Positions 54,418-64,000 of a stretch of DNA of 64,000 nt are shown here, piece by piece (the first letter of the stretch is position 1; the number at the start of each line of letters is the position of its first letter). The notes under the pieces were generated by a model. The model made no database searches, had not been told where the DNA came from, and saw only the letters and a program-made list of their open reading frames with translations. The stretch comes from Meconema thalassinum (lineage: Eukaryota > Arthropoda > Insecta > Orthoptera > Tettigoniidae): positions 1,503,832,545 to 1,503,896,544 of the forward strand of contig OX336388.2 of NCBI GenBank assembly GCA_946902985.2, written 5' to 3'. The translations under genes and the position numbers were made by a program.

Positions 54418-56670
54418 GTTGTTGTTGTTTGAGTCTTCAGTCTTTTGACTGGTTTGATGCAGCTCTCCATGCCTCCCTGTCCTGAGCTAATCGTTTCATC
54501 TCTACATAGCTACCACACCCTACATCCGAGGCAATCTGTTTAACATATTCTAACCTTGGTCTACCCCTACAGTTCTTGTCCTCGACCCTTCCTTCCATAA
54601 CTAAGCTTGCTATTCCTGGGTGTCTTAGTATGTGTCCTACCAACCTATCTCTTCTCTTCATTAGCAGTCGCCAGAAACATCTCTCCTCTCCCACTCGTCT
54701 TAATACCTCTTCGTTTGTAACCCTATCTACCCATCTGATCTTCATCATTCTCCTGTAACACCACATTTCAAATGCTTCAATTCTCCTCTTTTCTGCTGCA
54801 CCAATAGTCCAAGTTTCACTTCCATAGAGTGCCACGCTCCAGACAAAGGCTTTCAGAAATGACTTCCTAATACCTAAATCTATATTCGATGTCAGCAGAT
54901 TCCTTTTTTGTAGAAATGCTTTTCTTGCCTGAGCCAACCTACTTTTTATATCCTCTTTGCTTCGTCCATCACTGGTTATTCTGCTTCCTAAGTAACAGAA
55001 ATCTCCTACTTCCTTCAGCTTTTCACCTGCCAATTTGATCTCCATACAGGTTTCTGATTTATTTCGGCTGCATTCCAGTATTTTTGTTTTACATTTATTA
55101 ATTTTCATCATGAATTCTTTCCGTAAGACGGAGTCCATACCATTCAAAAACTCATTCAAATCCTCAGGCTTGTTGGCCAAGATGACGATGTCATCAGCAA
55201 ATCTCAGAGTTGAAATTATTTCTCCTTGAATCTTCACTCCCACTTTAAATTTTTCTCTAATTTCCTTCATTGCTTGTTCAATGTAAAGATTGAAAAGTAT
55301 GGGTGATAAGTTGCAGCCTTGCCTTACACCTTTCTGAATACCAGCTTCTCTCTCATGTCCTTCAACTCGAATGACTGCTGTCTGGTTTCTGTATAGATTG
55401 TATATCACCCTCCTATCCCTGTACTTTATTCCAATCGATTTCAAAATGTCAAACAATTTAGTCCAATCAACGTTATCAAAAGCCTTTTCTAAGTCTACAA
55501 AAGCCATGAACGTTCTCTTATCTTTCCTTATTCTACCTTCCAAAATCAGCCTAAGACTTAGTACAGCTTCCCTTGTTCCTACATTTCTCCTGAAACCAAA
55601 CTGGTCTTCACCCAACTCCGTTTCTATCTGGCTCTCAATCCTCTTGTAAATTATTCTGGACAGGATCCTTGAAGCATGAGTAATCAAGCTGATTGTACGG
55701 TAATCTTCACATCTGTCAGCTCCCACTTTCTTTGGTATAGGGATGATTACATTCTTCTTGAAATCAGGGGGTACCTCACCTGTCTCATAAATCCTACACA
55801 CCAAGTGAAATAACCTGATCAGACCTTCCTCTCCTATGCAGCGTAGCAACTCAATCGGTATATCATCTATGCCTGGTGCTTTGTTCCTGCTTAAGTCTTC
55901 CAAAGCTCTATCAAATTCTGATCTCAATATTAAATCTCCTTTCGCATCCTCATCAATTTCCTCCTCCCTTTCCATTACATGATTCTCAATCTCCTTTCCC
56001 TTATACAAACTCTCTATGTAAGCTTTCCATCTCTCAACCTTTTCTTCCCTATCTGTTAGAGGCTTTCCATTTGTGTCCTTAATATTACAGCACTTAGTCT
56101 TCTTTTCCCCAAAAGTATTCTTAATCCTTCGATAAGCTGTGTCTACTTTTCCTAATTTCAGACAATTTTCTATACCAGCACATTTCTCTTTCAACCATTC
56201 TTCTTTCGCTTCCTTGCACTTCTTGTTAACCTCATTTCTCAGACGTCTGTATTCTGCTTTCCCCTTTTCATCTCTTACATTCTTGTGCTTCCGCCTTTCA
56301 TCCATCAATTCGAGTATATCCTGAGTGATCCACGGTTTTCTACCTATTCTCTCTTTCCTACCAATGTTTTCTTCTGCGGATTTTGTTATTTCATTCCTCA
56401 AAAGTGCCCATTCGTCTGCAATTGAAGTTTGTTTAGGGTTTTTCATTAGTCCTTCCTTTATACTCTTCTTGAATCTTTCGTTTACATCCTTCTCTTTCAG
56501 TCTGTCTATTGCCCACCTTTTTGGCTTTTGACTTTTCTTCAGTTTCTTCAACTTTAATCTGCATTTCATTACAACCAGATTGTGGTCAGAGTTTATGTCA
56601 GCACCAGGATATGTTTTACAATCCAAAATCTGGTTTCGAAACCTCTGCTTGACCATAATGAAGTCGATTT
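54418..56670 (-). mobile_element. 5'-truncated RTE-type LINE (2.25 kb) in the LTR of A
   Basis: The left boundary is a (GTT)n run, i.e. an (AAC)n tail on the coding strand, only ~19 bases after the stop codon; short 3' UTRs with microsatellite tails are typical of RTE. The right boundary (56670) falls inside the endonuclease coding region. The LTR of A continues on both sides: 'aaagttagtt' | insertion | 'gttaaatacac', against 'aaagttagttaaatacac' in the other LTR (48,304). GTT is duplicated, though the tail makes the duplication length ambiguous. Confidence 0.88.
54437..56656 (-). CDS. RTE-type endonuclease/reverse transcriptase, 5'-truncated, frame open
   Basis: 739 residues from the first Met in the remaining frame; the true N-terminus (most of the AP-like endonuclease) is missing. 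What is left of the endonuclease ends in INSDHNLVVM (the conserved SDH, 23-25). RT motifs: NKAPGIDDIP, FVDLEKAFDNVDW (386-398, first catalytic Asp D388), GVRQGCNLSPILFN and FADDIVIL (catalytic FADD, 486-489). The C-terminal part has LYGSETWTI, FEMWCYRRMMKIRW, GHILRH and a Cys-containing tail, all typical of the RTE group that includes BovB. There are no stops or frameshifts to the TGA at 54437, so the insertion is recent. With its endonuclease gone, this copy cannot retrotranspose by itself. Confidence 0.88.
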   Translation of the reverse strand: MVKQRFRNQILDCKTYPGADINSDHNLVVMKCRLKLKKLKKSQKPKRWAIDRLKEKDVNERFKKSIKEGLMKNPKQTSIADEWALLRNEITKSAEENIGRKERIGRKPWITQDILELMDERRKHKNVRDEKGKAEYRRLRNEVNKKCKEAKEEWLKEKCAGIENCLKLGKVDTAYRRIKNTFGEKKTKCCNIKDTNGKPLTDREEKVERWKAYIESLYKGKEIENHVMEREEEIDEDAKGDLILRSEFDRALEDLSRNKAPGIDDIPIELLRCIGEEGLIRLFHLVCRIYETGEVPPDFKKNVIIPIPKKVGADRCEDYRTISLITHASRILSRIIYKRIESQIETELGEDQFGFRRNVGTREAVLSLRLILEGRIRKDKRTFMAFVDLEKAFDNVDWTKLFDILKSIGIKYRDRRVIYNLYRNQTAVIRVEGHEREAGIQKGVRQGCNLSPILFNLYIEQAMKEIREKFKVGVKIQGEIISTLRFADDIVILANKPEDLNEFLNGMDSVLRKEFMMKINKCKTKILECSRNKSETCMEIKLAGEKLKEVGDFCYLGSRITSDGRSKEDIKSRLAQARKAFLQKRNLLTSNIDLGIRKSFLKAFVWSVALYGSETWTIGAAEKRRIEAFEMWCYRRMMKIRWVDRVTNEEVLRRVGEERCFWRLLMKRRDRLVGHILRHPGIASLVMEGRVEDKNCRGRPRLEYVKQIASDVGCGSYVEMKRLAQDREAWRAASNQSKD

Positions 56671-57223
56671 GTTAAATACACAGTTTGTAGAACACTGAAA
56701 CATGTGTGTGTGCGTGAGAATGAGACCATGCGGTCGCAAAGTTTTCTTCACACAAGTCCTTCATTTCACCTCGGGTAATAATAAAAATATTTTACAGTTT
56801 TCGTAGTGGTGAATGTCATCAATCGTTCGATTACTACACAATGCCATGATGGCTATCCATAAGAAAGTTATTCGCAGATTTTTCCTGCCACATGGTTTCC
56901 TTTCACCTGTGCTCCATCATGCACATGTTGTCTCTTCCACAGACGAATAGGAACTGGTGTTACCAAATATGGCGCGCTCTCAGTACATGAGCTGACCGTG
57001 TAAATTGATAGTTTCCTCGATTTACGAAGTATGCTGTACTTCAAATATGCAGCATTACTTGGTTATAATTATAGTAGATTTTTGGAATATGAAAAATAAG
57101 TAAAAATATAATCATAAGCGATATTGCTTCAGCTTCTTCCCGCCGCTCGCAGGGTATGTTCAATTACATTTCAGCATAAGTTTTAGTCTCTGTTATCTGA
57201 GCAAACATGCGTCAACGGGCGCA

Positions 57224-57834
57224 ATATTTAATATTATACTGGGATTATACGTTGCTTAAATGACTTAACTTGATGTGAATGAGATCATACGCATGTAAAT
57301 TATTCTTACAACAATACTGTTCCTTAATATGCTGCTACGAGTATAGTACACACTGACCTATGTACAGAAATAAGTCATTTCTCATTATTCACGTAATTTG
57401 TGCGGGATTAAAAATCATAAGTATATTTAACTCCACAATGATGGTTTTATCTTCCAATCATTGAATAATTTAAATATTATTTCCTATCTAGAAGGTAGTT
57501 GCTACATTTGAAAAATAATAGAGATAATTATGTGAACACTGCTATGAGACGTCTTAATTTCCGCATTAAAACAAAAATGAAAACTATCAGGAAAGTAATT
57601 TTGAGACTGAGTTCTCGAGGAATTGTATGTATACCGGTACTTCCCTTTTTACAATTGTTCCATGCTCTGCTACGTATTTGTATTCCACGGTACTTTTCGA
57701 CCGACTAAGTTAACAGTGAGTTAATTTTGCACTGGAGTAACATCAGAGTCGAGGGAAACTATGCCCTAAACTAACTTAGCAGCCAAATGAATATACTCTG
57801 CGTAATATATTGGAATGCATCTTTCTATAACATA
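57224..57834. other. No gene; right flank of element A
   Basis: It starts with the ATAT target duplication and continues as AT-rich sequence up to the left edge of Helitron H3. No repeat or coding signal recognised. Confidence 0.45.
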
Positions 57835-59998
57835 TTAGCAGTAGTGCCCGGCTTCGCCCGGTGGATTTATTTGTTTTATGGATGATAATGAATACTACTA
57901 CAAAACTGGCACATGATACTTAAACTACCAGAAAATATATTTTTTAAATATAACTTTTGTGGTGGTGGAGGTGGTAGTTGTAGTGAGGGTGATAAGCAGT
58001 ACAGTATAATGGATGTAACATTTAGGTCATTTTCCCCTAATGATAATAATGGTAATAATGAATAGGAAAAAAGCTATTTACTAACTACAGCACTGTCACT
58101 TGTAATTTACAAACAAATTTTTAAAATTATTAGAAAGAGGAGTAAGTGAAATAAAAGACACTGTCTGGGGCCTATATTTCATTGTCTGTTAGAAATGCAG
58201 AGACCAATAGTGTCGTCTTTTGTCGCATAGCGCCGTTGGAAAATAATCATAACACTTTGGAAACTTCGGCTGTCCCGAGCTCCTGAGGTAACAATAGTAT
58301 CATTTATCGCCACATAGCGCTCAACGATAAGTTTCGGATAGATTAAGGTAAATTCAAAAGCACCAACGCTTATTGCAGCTGACAACCTCAATGAATTGCA
58401 CCATCACCATTGCACTTATACAGATGCATAATATGTTCATGATGATAACTGTTTTAAGGGTCAAAATAAATTTTTTGCACTAATTACTCCCCGTGACTGC
58501 CATTTATAAGCAGCGCCAGATTTAACAATTTACGGAATTCTGCACCAGAACACCGGTAGGGGCGACGTGATGCAGCCCGAATTGCCATTCAACACAATAG
58601 AGTTAATAAAATACTCTTTTACAGTTACACTACTACAGGGTTTTCAGGTTCAGTTTGTTTGTTATTCTAAATGTAGGGAATGGAGAGCGTTGTCCAAAAT
58701 ATCAAGTGGACAGTGTTACAAGCAGGGTTTCAAAGTGTATGTATAATTTGGTGCAATTAGGAGGAACGGTGTAGATTTGTGATAAAGGGCAAAAATGCAG
58801 GGAATGGCGTGGTCTGTCCGAATTTTAAAGTGGTCAGTGTCACCCGCAGGGTTCCAAAGGGCAAGTGTTCAAAATGTGGTTCAGATCGGTAAAACGGTGT
58901 AGATTTGTGTCAAAGGGCTTAAATGCAGGGAATGGAGTGGTCTGTCCAAAATTTAAAGTGACCGTGTTACCCGCAGTGTTCCAAAGGGTGTGTATACATA
59001 TTTTGGTTCATATCTGTGAAACGGTGTAGATTTGTGCTAAAGGGCCTAAATGCTGGGAATGGAGTGGTCTGACTGAAATTTCATGCAGACTGTGTTACTC
59101 GCAGGATTCCAAAGGGTAAGTTTACAAATTTTGGTTCAGATTAGTGAAACGGTGTAGATTTGTGCCAAAGGGCATAATTGCAGGGAATTGAGTGGTCTTC
59201 CGAAATTTCATGTAAACGGTGCTACTCGCAGGGTTACAAAGGCTAAGTATACATATTTTGGTTCAGATCGGTGAAAAGGGGTTGATTTTTGCCAATGGTC
59301 CTAAACGCAGGGAATGGACTGGTCGGTCATAAATTTCATGTAAACAGTGTTACTCGCAGGGTTCCAAAGGCTAAGTATACACATTTTGGTTCAGATCGGT
59401 GAAAAGGTGTAGATTTGTGTCAAAGGTCTCAAATGCAGGGAATGGAGTGGTTTGTCCGAAATTTAAAGTGGACAGTGTTACCCGCAATGTTCCAAAGGGT
59501 GTGTATACATATTTTGGTTCAGATCGGTGAAACGGTGTATATTTGTGACAAAGGGCCTAAATGCAGGGAATGGAGTGGTCTGTCGGAAATGTCATGCAGA
59601 CTGTGTTACCCGCAGGATTCCAAAGGGTAAGTATACAAATTTTGGTTCAGATTGCGGAAACGGTGTAGATTTGTGCCAAAGGGCCTAAATGCATGGAATG
59701 GACTGGTCTGTCATAAATTTCATGCAGACTGTGTTACTCGCAGGGTTCCACTGGGTAAGTATACAAATTTTGGTTCAGATAGGTGAAACGGTGTAGATTT
59801 GTGCCAATAGGTCTAAATGCAGGGGATAGAGTGGTGTGTCCGAAATTTAACATAGCCTAAACTATTCCTCTTGAATCTGGCTATCATATAAAAAAATAAT
59901 TTTTCGAATCCGACTGGTAGTTCCAGAGATTAGCGTGTTTAAACACAAAAACACACAAACACACAAACTCTTCAGCTTTATTATAGTAGTATAGATAA
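57835..59998 (-). mobile_element. Helitron H3, minus strand, non-autonomous
   Basis: On the minus strand it starts TCTATACTACTATAATAAAG (59998) and ends with CGGGCGAAGCCGGGCACTAC then TGCTAA at 57835. The ends are TC and CTAA (CTRR), with the flanking A (57834 side) and T (59999 side) expected for a Helitron inserted between A and T. The subterminal CCGGGCGAAGCCGGG-type sequence can fold. It contains the 128-bp array and no Rep/helicase. Confidence 0.75.
58680..59860. repeat. 128-bp tandem repeat, about nine copies, in H3
   Basis: GGTGTAGATTTGTG starts at 58768, 58896, 59023 and 59151, giving a 127-128-bp period. Each unit has 'ccaaagggcctaaatgcagggaatggagtgg', 'cagtgttacccgcagggttccaaagggtaagtataca' and 'ttttggttcagatcggtgaaac'. 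A single unit lies next to the 76-bp satellite at 12.25-12.38 kb. Non-coding. Confidence 0.9.
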
Positions 59999-59999
59999 G

Positions 60000-60590
60000 A
60001 TCAGATATACTGCATCGCTCGGTGTTGAGAGTGTTTTATTGCACACATTTAAGTTTTACTCGCTAACCGTTGGAGATACACGAAAAGTGATAAGGATCAT
60101 TCGGATAGAAAATTAATTGCTTAAGCTCGTGTATGCCATCAAATGCTTGCTATTTCTTAGCATTCTCTTTTTATTTGAAATGGAAATATGAAATTTTGAA
60201 ACCAAGGGGTGTAGTGACGTCACAAATGTGGGTTTTACTCGCTAACCGTTGGAGATACACGAAAAGTGATAAGGACCATTCAGATAGGAAATTAAATTTT
60301 AAATCCCGTATGTTCCATCAAAAGTTTGCTATTTCTTAGCGTTCTCTTTTTATTTGATATGGAATTATGAAATTTTGAAACCAAAGGGTGTAGTGACGTC
60401 ACCAAAATGGTCGCCATTTTTTAATAGTACAAAATATCGAAATCAAAAGTATCCTATATGTAAACCTGGTAAATCAGATACATCCATGAAAAATGTCATT
60501 TAAATCGGACCAGTGGTTCTTGCGTTATTGAGTAACACAAAGACAGATAGACAGACACACACCATCTCATTTTTAGCCTATTTTCAATTT
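60000..60590. repeat. Module inverted relative to the 3' module of Helitron H2
   Basis: It contains two copies of 'ttttactcgctaaccgttggagatacacgaaaagtgataaggaccattc...' (60055 and 60232). Its right part is the reverse complement of 47,605-47,945 of H2, including 'gtgtagtgacgtcac', 'aaaatggtcgccatttt' and 'gaccagtggttcttgcg'. It is probably a fragment of the same Helitron family in the other orientation. Confidence 0.6.
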
Positions 60591-62432
60591 TGAAAAAATA
60601 GGCTTATGAGATCACCTTTTGTCCGTGTGTGTGTGCGTGTGTGTGTGTGTGTGTGTGATTCGTGTGTGTGTCCCCCCCCCCAATAAAATCTAAACGGCGG
60701 GAGCGATTTCAATGAAACTCGGTATGTTCATAGCACTATTTCCGGCGACCTCGACCGTGCCCTTCAAATTTTGTTACGTCTCACCAATGCAAAATGGCGG
60801 CTGTGCGAAATATTTCACTAGCATTCAATATCTCCGAAACTATTACCGATATCGCCCTGAAATTGTGTACGGTGATAAAGGGTACTACTAGAAGTTCACC
60901 TATGAGACTTTCAAAAACCTGGTGACTACAAAACCAACATGGCGGTCAAGCGAAGTTGAGACTTTTAAATAGACTTTTCTCGCGATTTAACTATCCACAC
61001 GTAATGAAACTTGGTACAGCAAATGTTTATAGACATTGTAATGCGCTGGAGTCTAATTTAGTTCAATTGTTTACATAACTTCAAAATGGCGGCTGTGCGA
61101 AATATTTCACTGACATTCTATATCTCCGAAACTATTACAGATATCACCCTGCAATTTAGTACGGTGATAAAGGGTACTGATACAAGTTCACCTATGTATA
61201 TTTCATAAACTTGTAAAGTAGAAAACGAACATGGCGACCAAGCGAAGTTGAGACTTTTAAATAGACTTTTCTCACGATTTAACCATCCAAACGTAATGAA
61301 ACTAGGTACAGCAAGTGTTTATACACATAGTAATGCACTGGAGTCTAATTTAGTTCAATTGTTTATATAACCTCAAAGTGGCGGCTGTGCGAAATATTTC
61401 ACTGACATTCTATATCTCCGAAACTATTACAGATATTACCCTGCAATTTTGTACGGTGATAAAGGGTACTGGTACAAGTTTATCTATGTATATTTCATAA
61501 ACCTGTAAAGTAAAAAACGAACATGGCGACCAAGCGAATTTGAAATATTTTAATAGACTTTTCTCGTGATTTAACTCTCTGAGCGCAGTGAAATGTGGTA
61601 CAGTAATTGATTTTGCAGATTGTAATGCACTGCCACATAATTTAAATCAATTGTTTACATAACCTCAATATGGCGGCTGTGCGAAACTTTAAAATTAAGT
61701 TTTTATTTCTTGTGTCGTAATCATGCGATCGAAGTGAAAGTTTGAATAATGAACCTAGGCAATAATTGTCCTTGAATGGTACATAATTCTATGGCCTATA
61801 CATATAACAATCCTAAATGGCGAGCTTCCGAAATATTTAGACGGTTCTCAATATCTATGAATCTTTTACAGCAACCAAACTGAATTTTTTTTATGTTCAT
61901 AGAGACTATGAACATATGTTCACCTATAGGACTTTCATTAACCTGGTGAGCACAAATCCAACATGGCGGCGACGCGAAGTATAAATATTTAAATGGACGA
62001 TTCTCGCGAATTAACTATCCGAGTGCTGTGAAACGTTGCACGTTAAATGCTTATAAAAATGTTGATCCACTGGCATCTAATTTATTTCAATTGTTTGCAT
62101 AATCACAAGATGGCTGCTGTGCGTAATTTTAAAATCTCGTTTTTACTTCTTGTGTTCTAATCATGCGATTGAAGTTTGAATACCACACGCACACAATAAT
62201 CTTAATGTAATAGTACAAAAATAAAAATCCAACCTGGCGACAATCTGAAATATTTAGACGGTTCTCAATATCCATGAATCTGTTACAGCAATTAAACTGA
62301 AATTTTGTATGTTGTTAGAAGAAATTAACATGAGCAGGATATATGAAAATAGGCTGTATAGTTCTTTACGGAACTACTTGTTATATATTAGTATGATAGA
62401 GATATAGTGGCAACGCCGGGTACAATAGCTAG
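60591..62432 (+). mobile_element. Helitron-like element with ~295-bp tandem units
   Basis: The 3' end reads GGCAACGCCGGGTACAATAG then CTAG (62429-62432) followed by T. GGC-AAC-GCC gives a short stem and the CTAG-T end is Helitron-like. Inside, 'aatggcggctgtgcgaaatatttcactgacattctatatctccgaaactatta' recurs near 60,790, 61,083, 61,378, 61,670 and 62,108, becoming more diverged rightward. A (GT)n tract is at 60629-60668, followed by a C-run. The 5' end (AATAGGCTTATGAGATCACC near 60,600) is not firmly placed. No ORF. Confidence 0.55.
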
Positions 62433-62754
62433 TTTCTATTATAGGCTGTTGTGTTAGTCATTATTCAGTCTGCAAGAGCCTGCGAATAAAATGAGCCCCT
62501 TGATCATCCCCTAATTGAAATCAGTACCTTTATATCGATTGCGGAGATTCCAGTGGCAAGATAAACACTGGGAATTTGCGAGTATTCATGGACATTGAAG
62601 TCAATTGTATGGAACAAGTCACTGATAACAGATATCCGGCCAGGGATTGGTTCATCATGTACTGTATGTTCTCCCCATCCGTCCTTCAATAAACTCAACA
62701 TTGGGGCTGAACAGTAATAGAGGCTATGACTCGGGTAGGAGGCGGCCGCGTCAT
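62433..62754. other. No gene or element recognised
   Basis: A 65-codon minus-strand frame (62504-62701) has no recognisable domain. Confidence 0.35.
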
Positions 62755-63000
62755 TAATTTAGACGCCATCCCGGCATTCACTTGAAGAAGAAGTGAGAAA
62801 CAACGGAAAATCATTTCTAGAATGGATGAGGTGTGAATCGAAGTCAACTCTTCCCAATTTTGCCTCACGAGGCTGAGTGTAACCCGTTCTAGCCCTCAGA
62901 CCACAATTAAAGTTATTGCGAGGAATGGGAATCGAACCTGAACCTCCACGGTGATAGCCATGAACACTAATCATTTCGTCACGAAGTGAAATCTTAAACA
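62755..63000. mobile_element. Old SINE copy
   Basis: It has 'cggcattcacttgaagaagaagtgag', 'gatgaggtgtgaatcgaa', 'ttgcctcacgaggctgagtgtaacccgttctagccctcagaccacaatt' and an inverted B box GGGAATCGAACCTG. This is the same body as at 6690-6960, 7498-7690 and 16376-16585. Confidence 0.6.
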
Positions 63001-64000
63001 TATCCTTTGTAGCATGTCAGAAAACATTTTGGTACAGTTTTGTTATCGCTTGTAACACGTTGTTATATCAGCTTGGGCTTCATATGCAGAAGTCGAGAAC
63101 ACAATATTTACCTTTTAACACACGATTTGATTACATGATAAAATCGTAAAAAGTACCTCCCTGTAAAAGAGGTCAAGCTCCACCAACGCGTAAAGATGTC
63201 TGTTCCGAGTGTCCAAAAACGAAATTGATGTTCAGTGGGCTGGAACCCAGGAATGGTTTTCTTTGGATTTCCATTTCAATATCACACAAACAAGAAGTCC
63301 ATTGCCAATCACATTCCCAATTACAAGAACAGACACTCGTATCAACACTACTATAACACGGGTTATTAAACATATTCTTCAGGCACCAAATTGCTCGAGG
63401 CTAATGACAACGATTTTAATAGTCTCTATAAAAAAAACAAAAAAACATCACCTGCAACACAAATAGCAACCACGCAAGGAAGAGTGAAGAGTATGCCAAT
63501 AGCGGACCGAGAACAAGGAATATTATACACAAAGTGTGAGTTATTCAGATACATAGACAAGTTGTTCCATGAAAAACAAAAGCCTATTTTCATATATCCT
63601 ACTTACGTTAATTGCCTCTATAAACATACAAAATTTCAGTTTGATTCCTGTAATAGATTCGTAGATATTGAGATCCGTCTAAATATTTCGGATGGTCACC
63701 ATGTTCGATTTTAATATATGTAGGTCTTAGTGTTGTGCAGTATTACATGATGATTATTGTGTAGGTGTGGGTAGATTATTGGCTGAGGAATAACCCACCC
63801 ACCAAGGGAAGATGATTAAGAAAAGGAAGTGGGTTTCGGACTGGAGAAGAAGGATAGAGAAATAGGATGAGAGTTCCACAAAAGTTATAAATTTAATCTT
63901 TAATGCACTTAGAGGCGGTTTCCACTGAAAATCCGTTCTCTGATACCTAAAATGGGTAAGAGCTTGGTCGAAGCTGACGGGAACCGCAGCTAAGACATGG
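63001..64000. other. No gene or element recognised; window edge
   Basis: Two overlapping plus-strand open frames (63209-63466 and 63391-63714) lack any domain, signal peptide or membrane segment that I recognise. The last 250 bases are purine-rich on the plus strand. A gene extending beyond the window cannot be ruled out. Confidence 0.3.

Larger units (their letters stand above)
19186..57223 (-). mobile_element. LTR retrotransposon 'A', gag-only, with nested insertions
   Basis: Two ~3.06-kb LTRs face the same way. The left one is 19186-21475 plus 48094-48864, the right one 51898-57223 less a LINE insertion. Both begin TGT and end GGGCGCA, and ATAT flanks the whole element (19182-19185 and 57224-57227). 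The internal part (48865-51897, 3.0 kb) carries a minus-strand gag relic and nothing resembling protease, RT or integrase. The gag relic ends 57 bases from the LTR, leaving no room for pol. The element was therefore probably mobilised in trans by a relative such as element B. Its own sequence accounts for about 9.2 kb of the 38-kb span; the rest is later insertions. Confidence 0.85.
51898..57223 (-). repeat. Right (5') LTR of element A, containing an RTE insertion
   Basis: TGTGCCCGCTGGCCG at 51898 to GGGCGCA at 57223. After removing 54418-56670 its length is about 3.07 kb, against 3.06 kb for the left LTR. It preserves the uninterrupted Helitron target (A54200|T54201). It has no coding capacity of its own. 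Confidence 0.9.

Noticed and set aside
63209..63714. Host exon at the right edge
   Set aside because: Two overlapping frames with no recognised domain, splice-site support or conserved pattern; evidence too weak to call a gene.

Overview
This window is a gene desert from a large, repeat-rich, AT-rich animal genome, almost certainly an arthropod and most likely an insect. The evidence is its mobile DNA: tRNA-derived SINEs, Tc1 transposons, Helitrons ending in CTAG, an RTE-type LINE with a short (AAC)n tail, and Ty3/Gypsy elements, one with a primer-binding site matching arthropod tRNA-Lys. The SINE and LINE sequences look like those I know from polyneopteran insects such as Orthoptera, but that placement is an impression. 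I find no convincing intact host gene; the nearest thing is a broken THAP-domain fragment at 6.3 kb.

Layout. 0-19 kb is a patchwork of a 197-bp MITE, SINE fragments, microsatellites, a 54-bp minisatellite (4.9-5.4 kb), the THAP relic, a 2-kb array of a 76-bp palindrome-rich satellite (10.2-12.2 kb), foldback elements, an RTE relic, a Helitron end and a complete Tc1 transposon (16.7-18.2 kb). 19,186-57,223 is one LTR retrotransposon, here 'element A', with ~3.06-kb LTRs and a 4-bp ATAT target duplication. Its internal part holds only a decayed gag and no pol. Its left LTR is split by two head-to-tail Helitrons (H1 21,476-43,421; H2 43,422-48,093), inserted exactly between A and T; the other LTR preserves the uninterrupted site. 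Its right LTR is split by a 5'-truncated RTE LINE (54,418-56,670).

Inside H1 lie a LINE fragment, itself split by a second Tc1 copy (22,443-23,907), a 6-kb minisatellite, and a second Gypsy element, 'element B' (roughly 30.5/32.7-43.3 kb). B has gag, protease, RT, RNase H and integrase on the minus strand and a probable -1 frameshift site between gag and pol. B is damaged by two nonsense codons and one frameshift in pol. 57.2-64 kb contains a minus-strand Helitron (H3) with a 128-bp tandem repeat, a module inverted relative to one in H1/H2, another Helitron-like element ending at 62,432, and a SINE.

How the parts relate. Nesting gives a relative history: A inserted first; Helitrons and the RTE then entered its LTRs; the LINE fragment and B lie in H1; Tc1 entered the LINE fragment. 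The best-preserved coding sequences are the two Tc1 transposases (341 codons each, six residue differences) and the truncated RTE ORF, which fits the most recent activity. All calls come from reading the sequence alone; family names finer than superfamily are inference.
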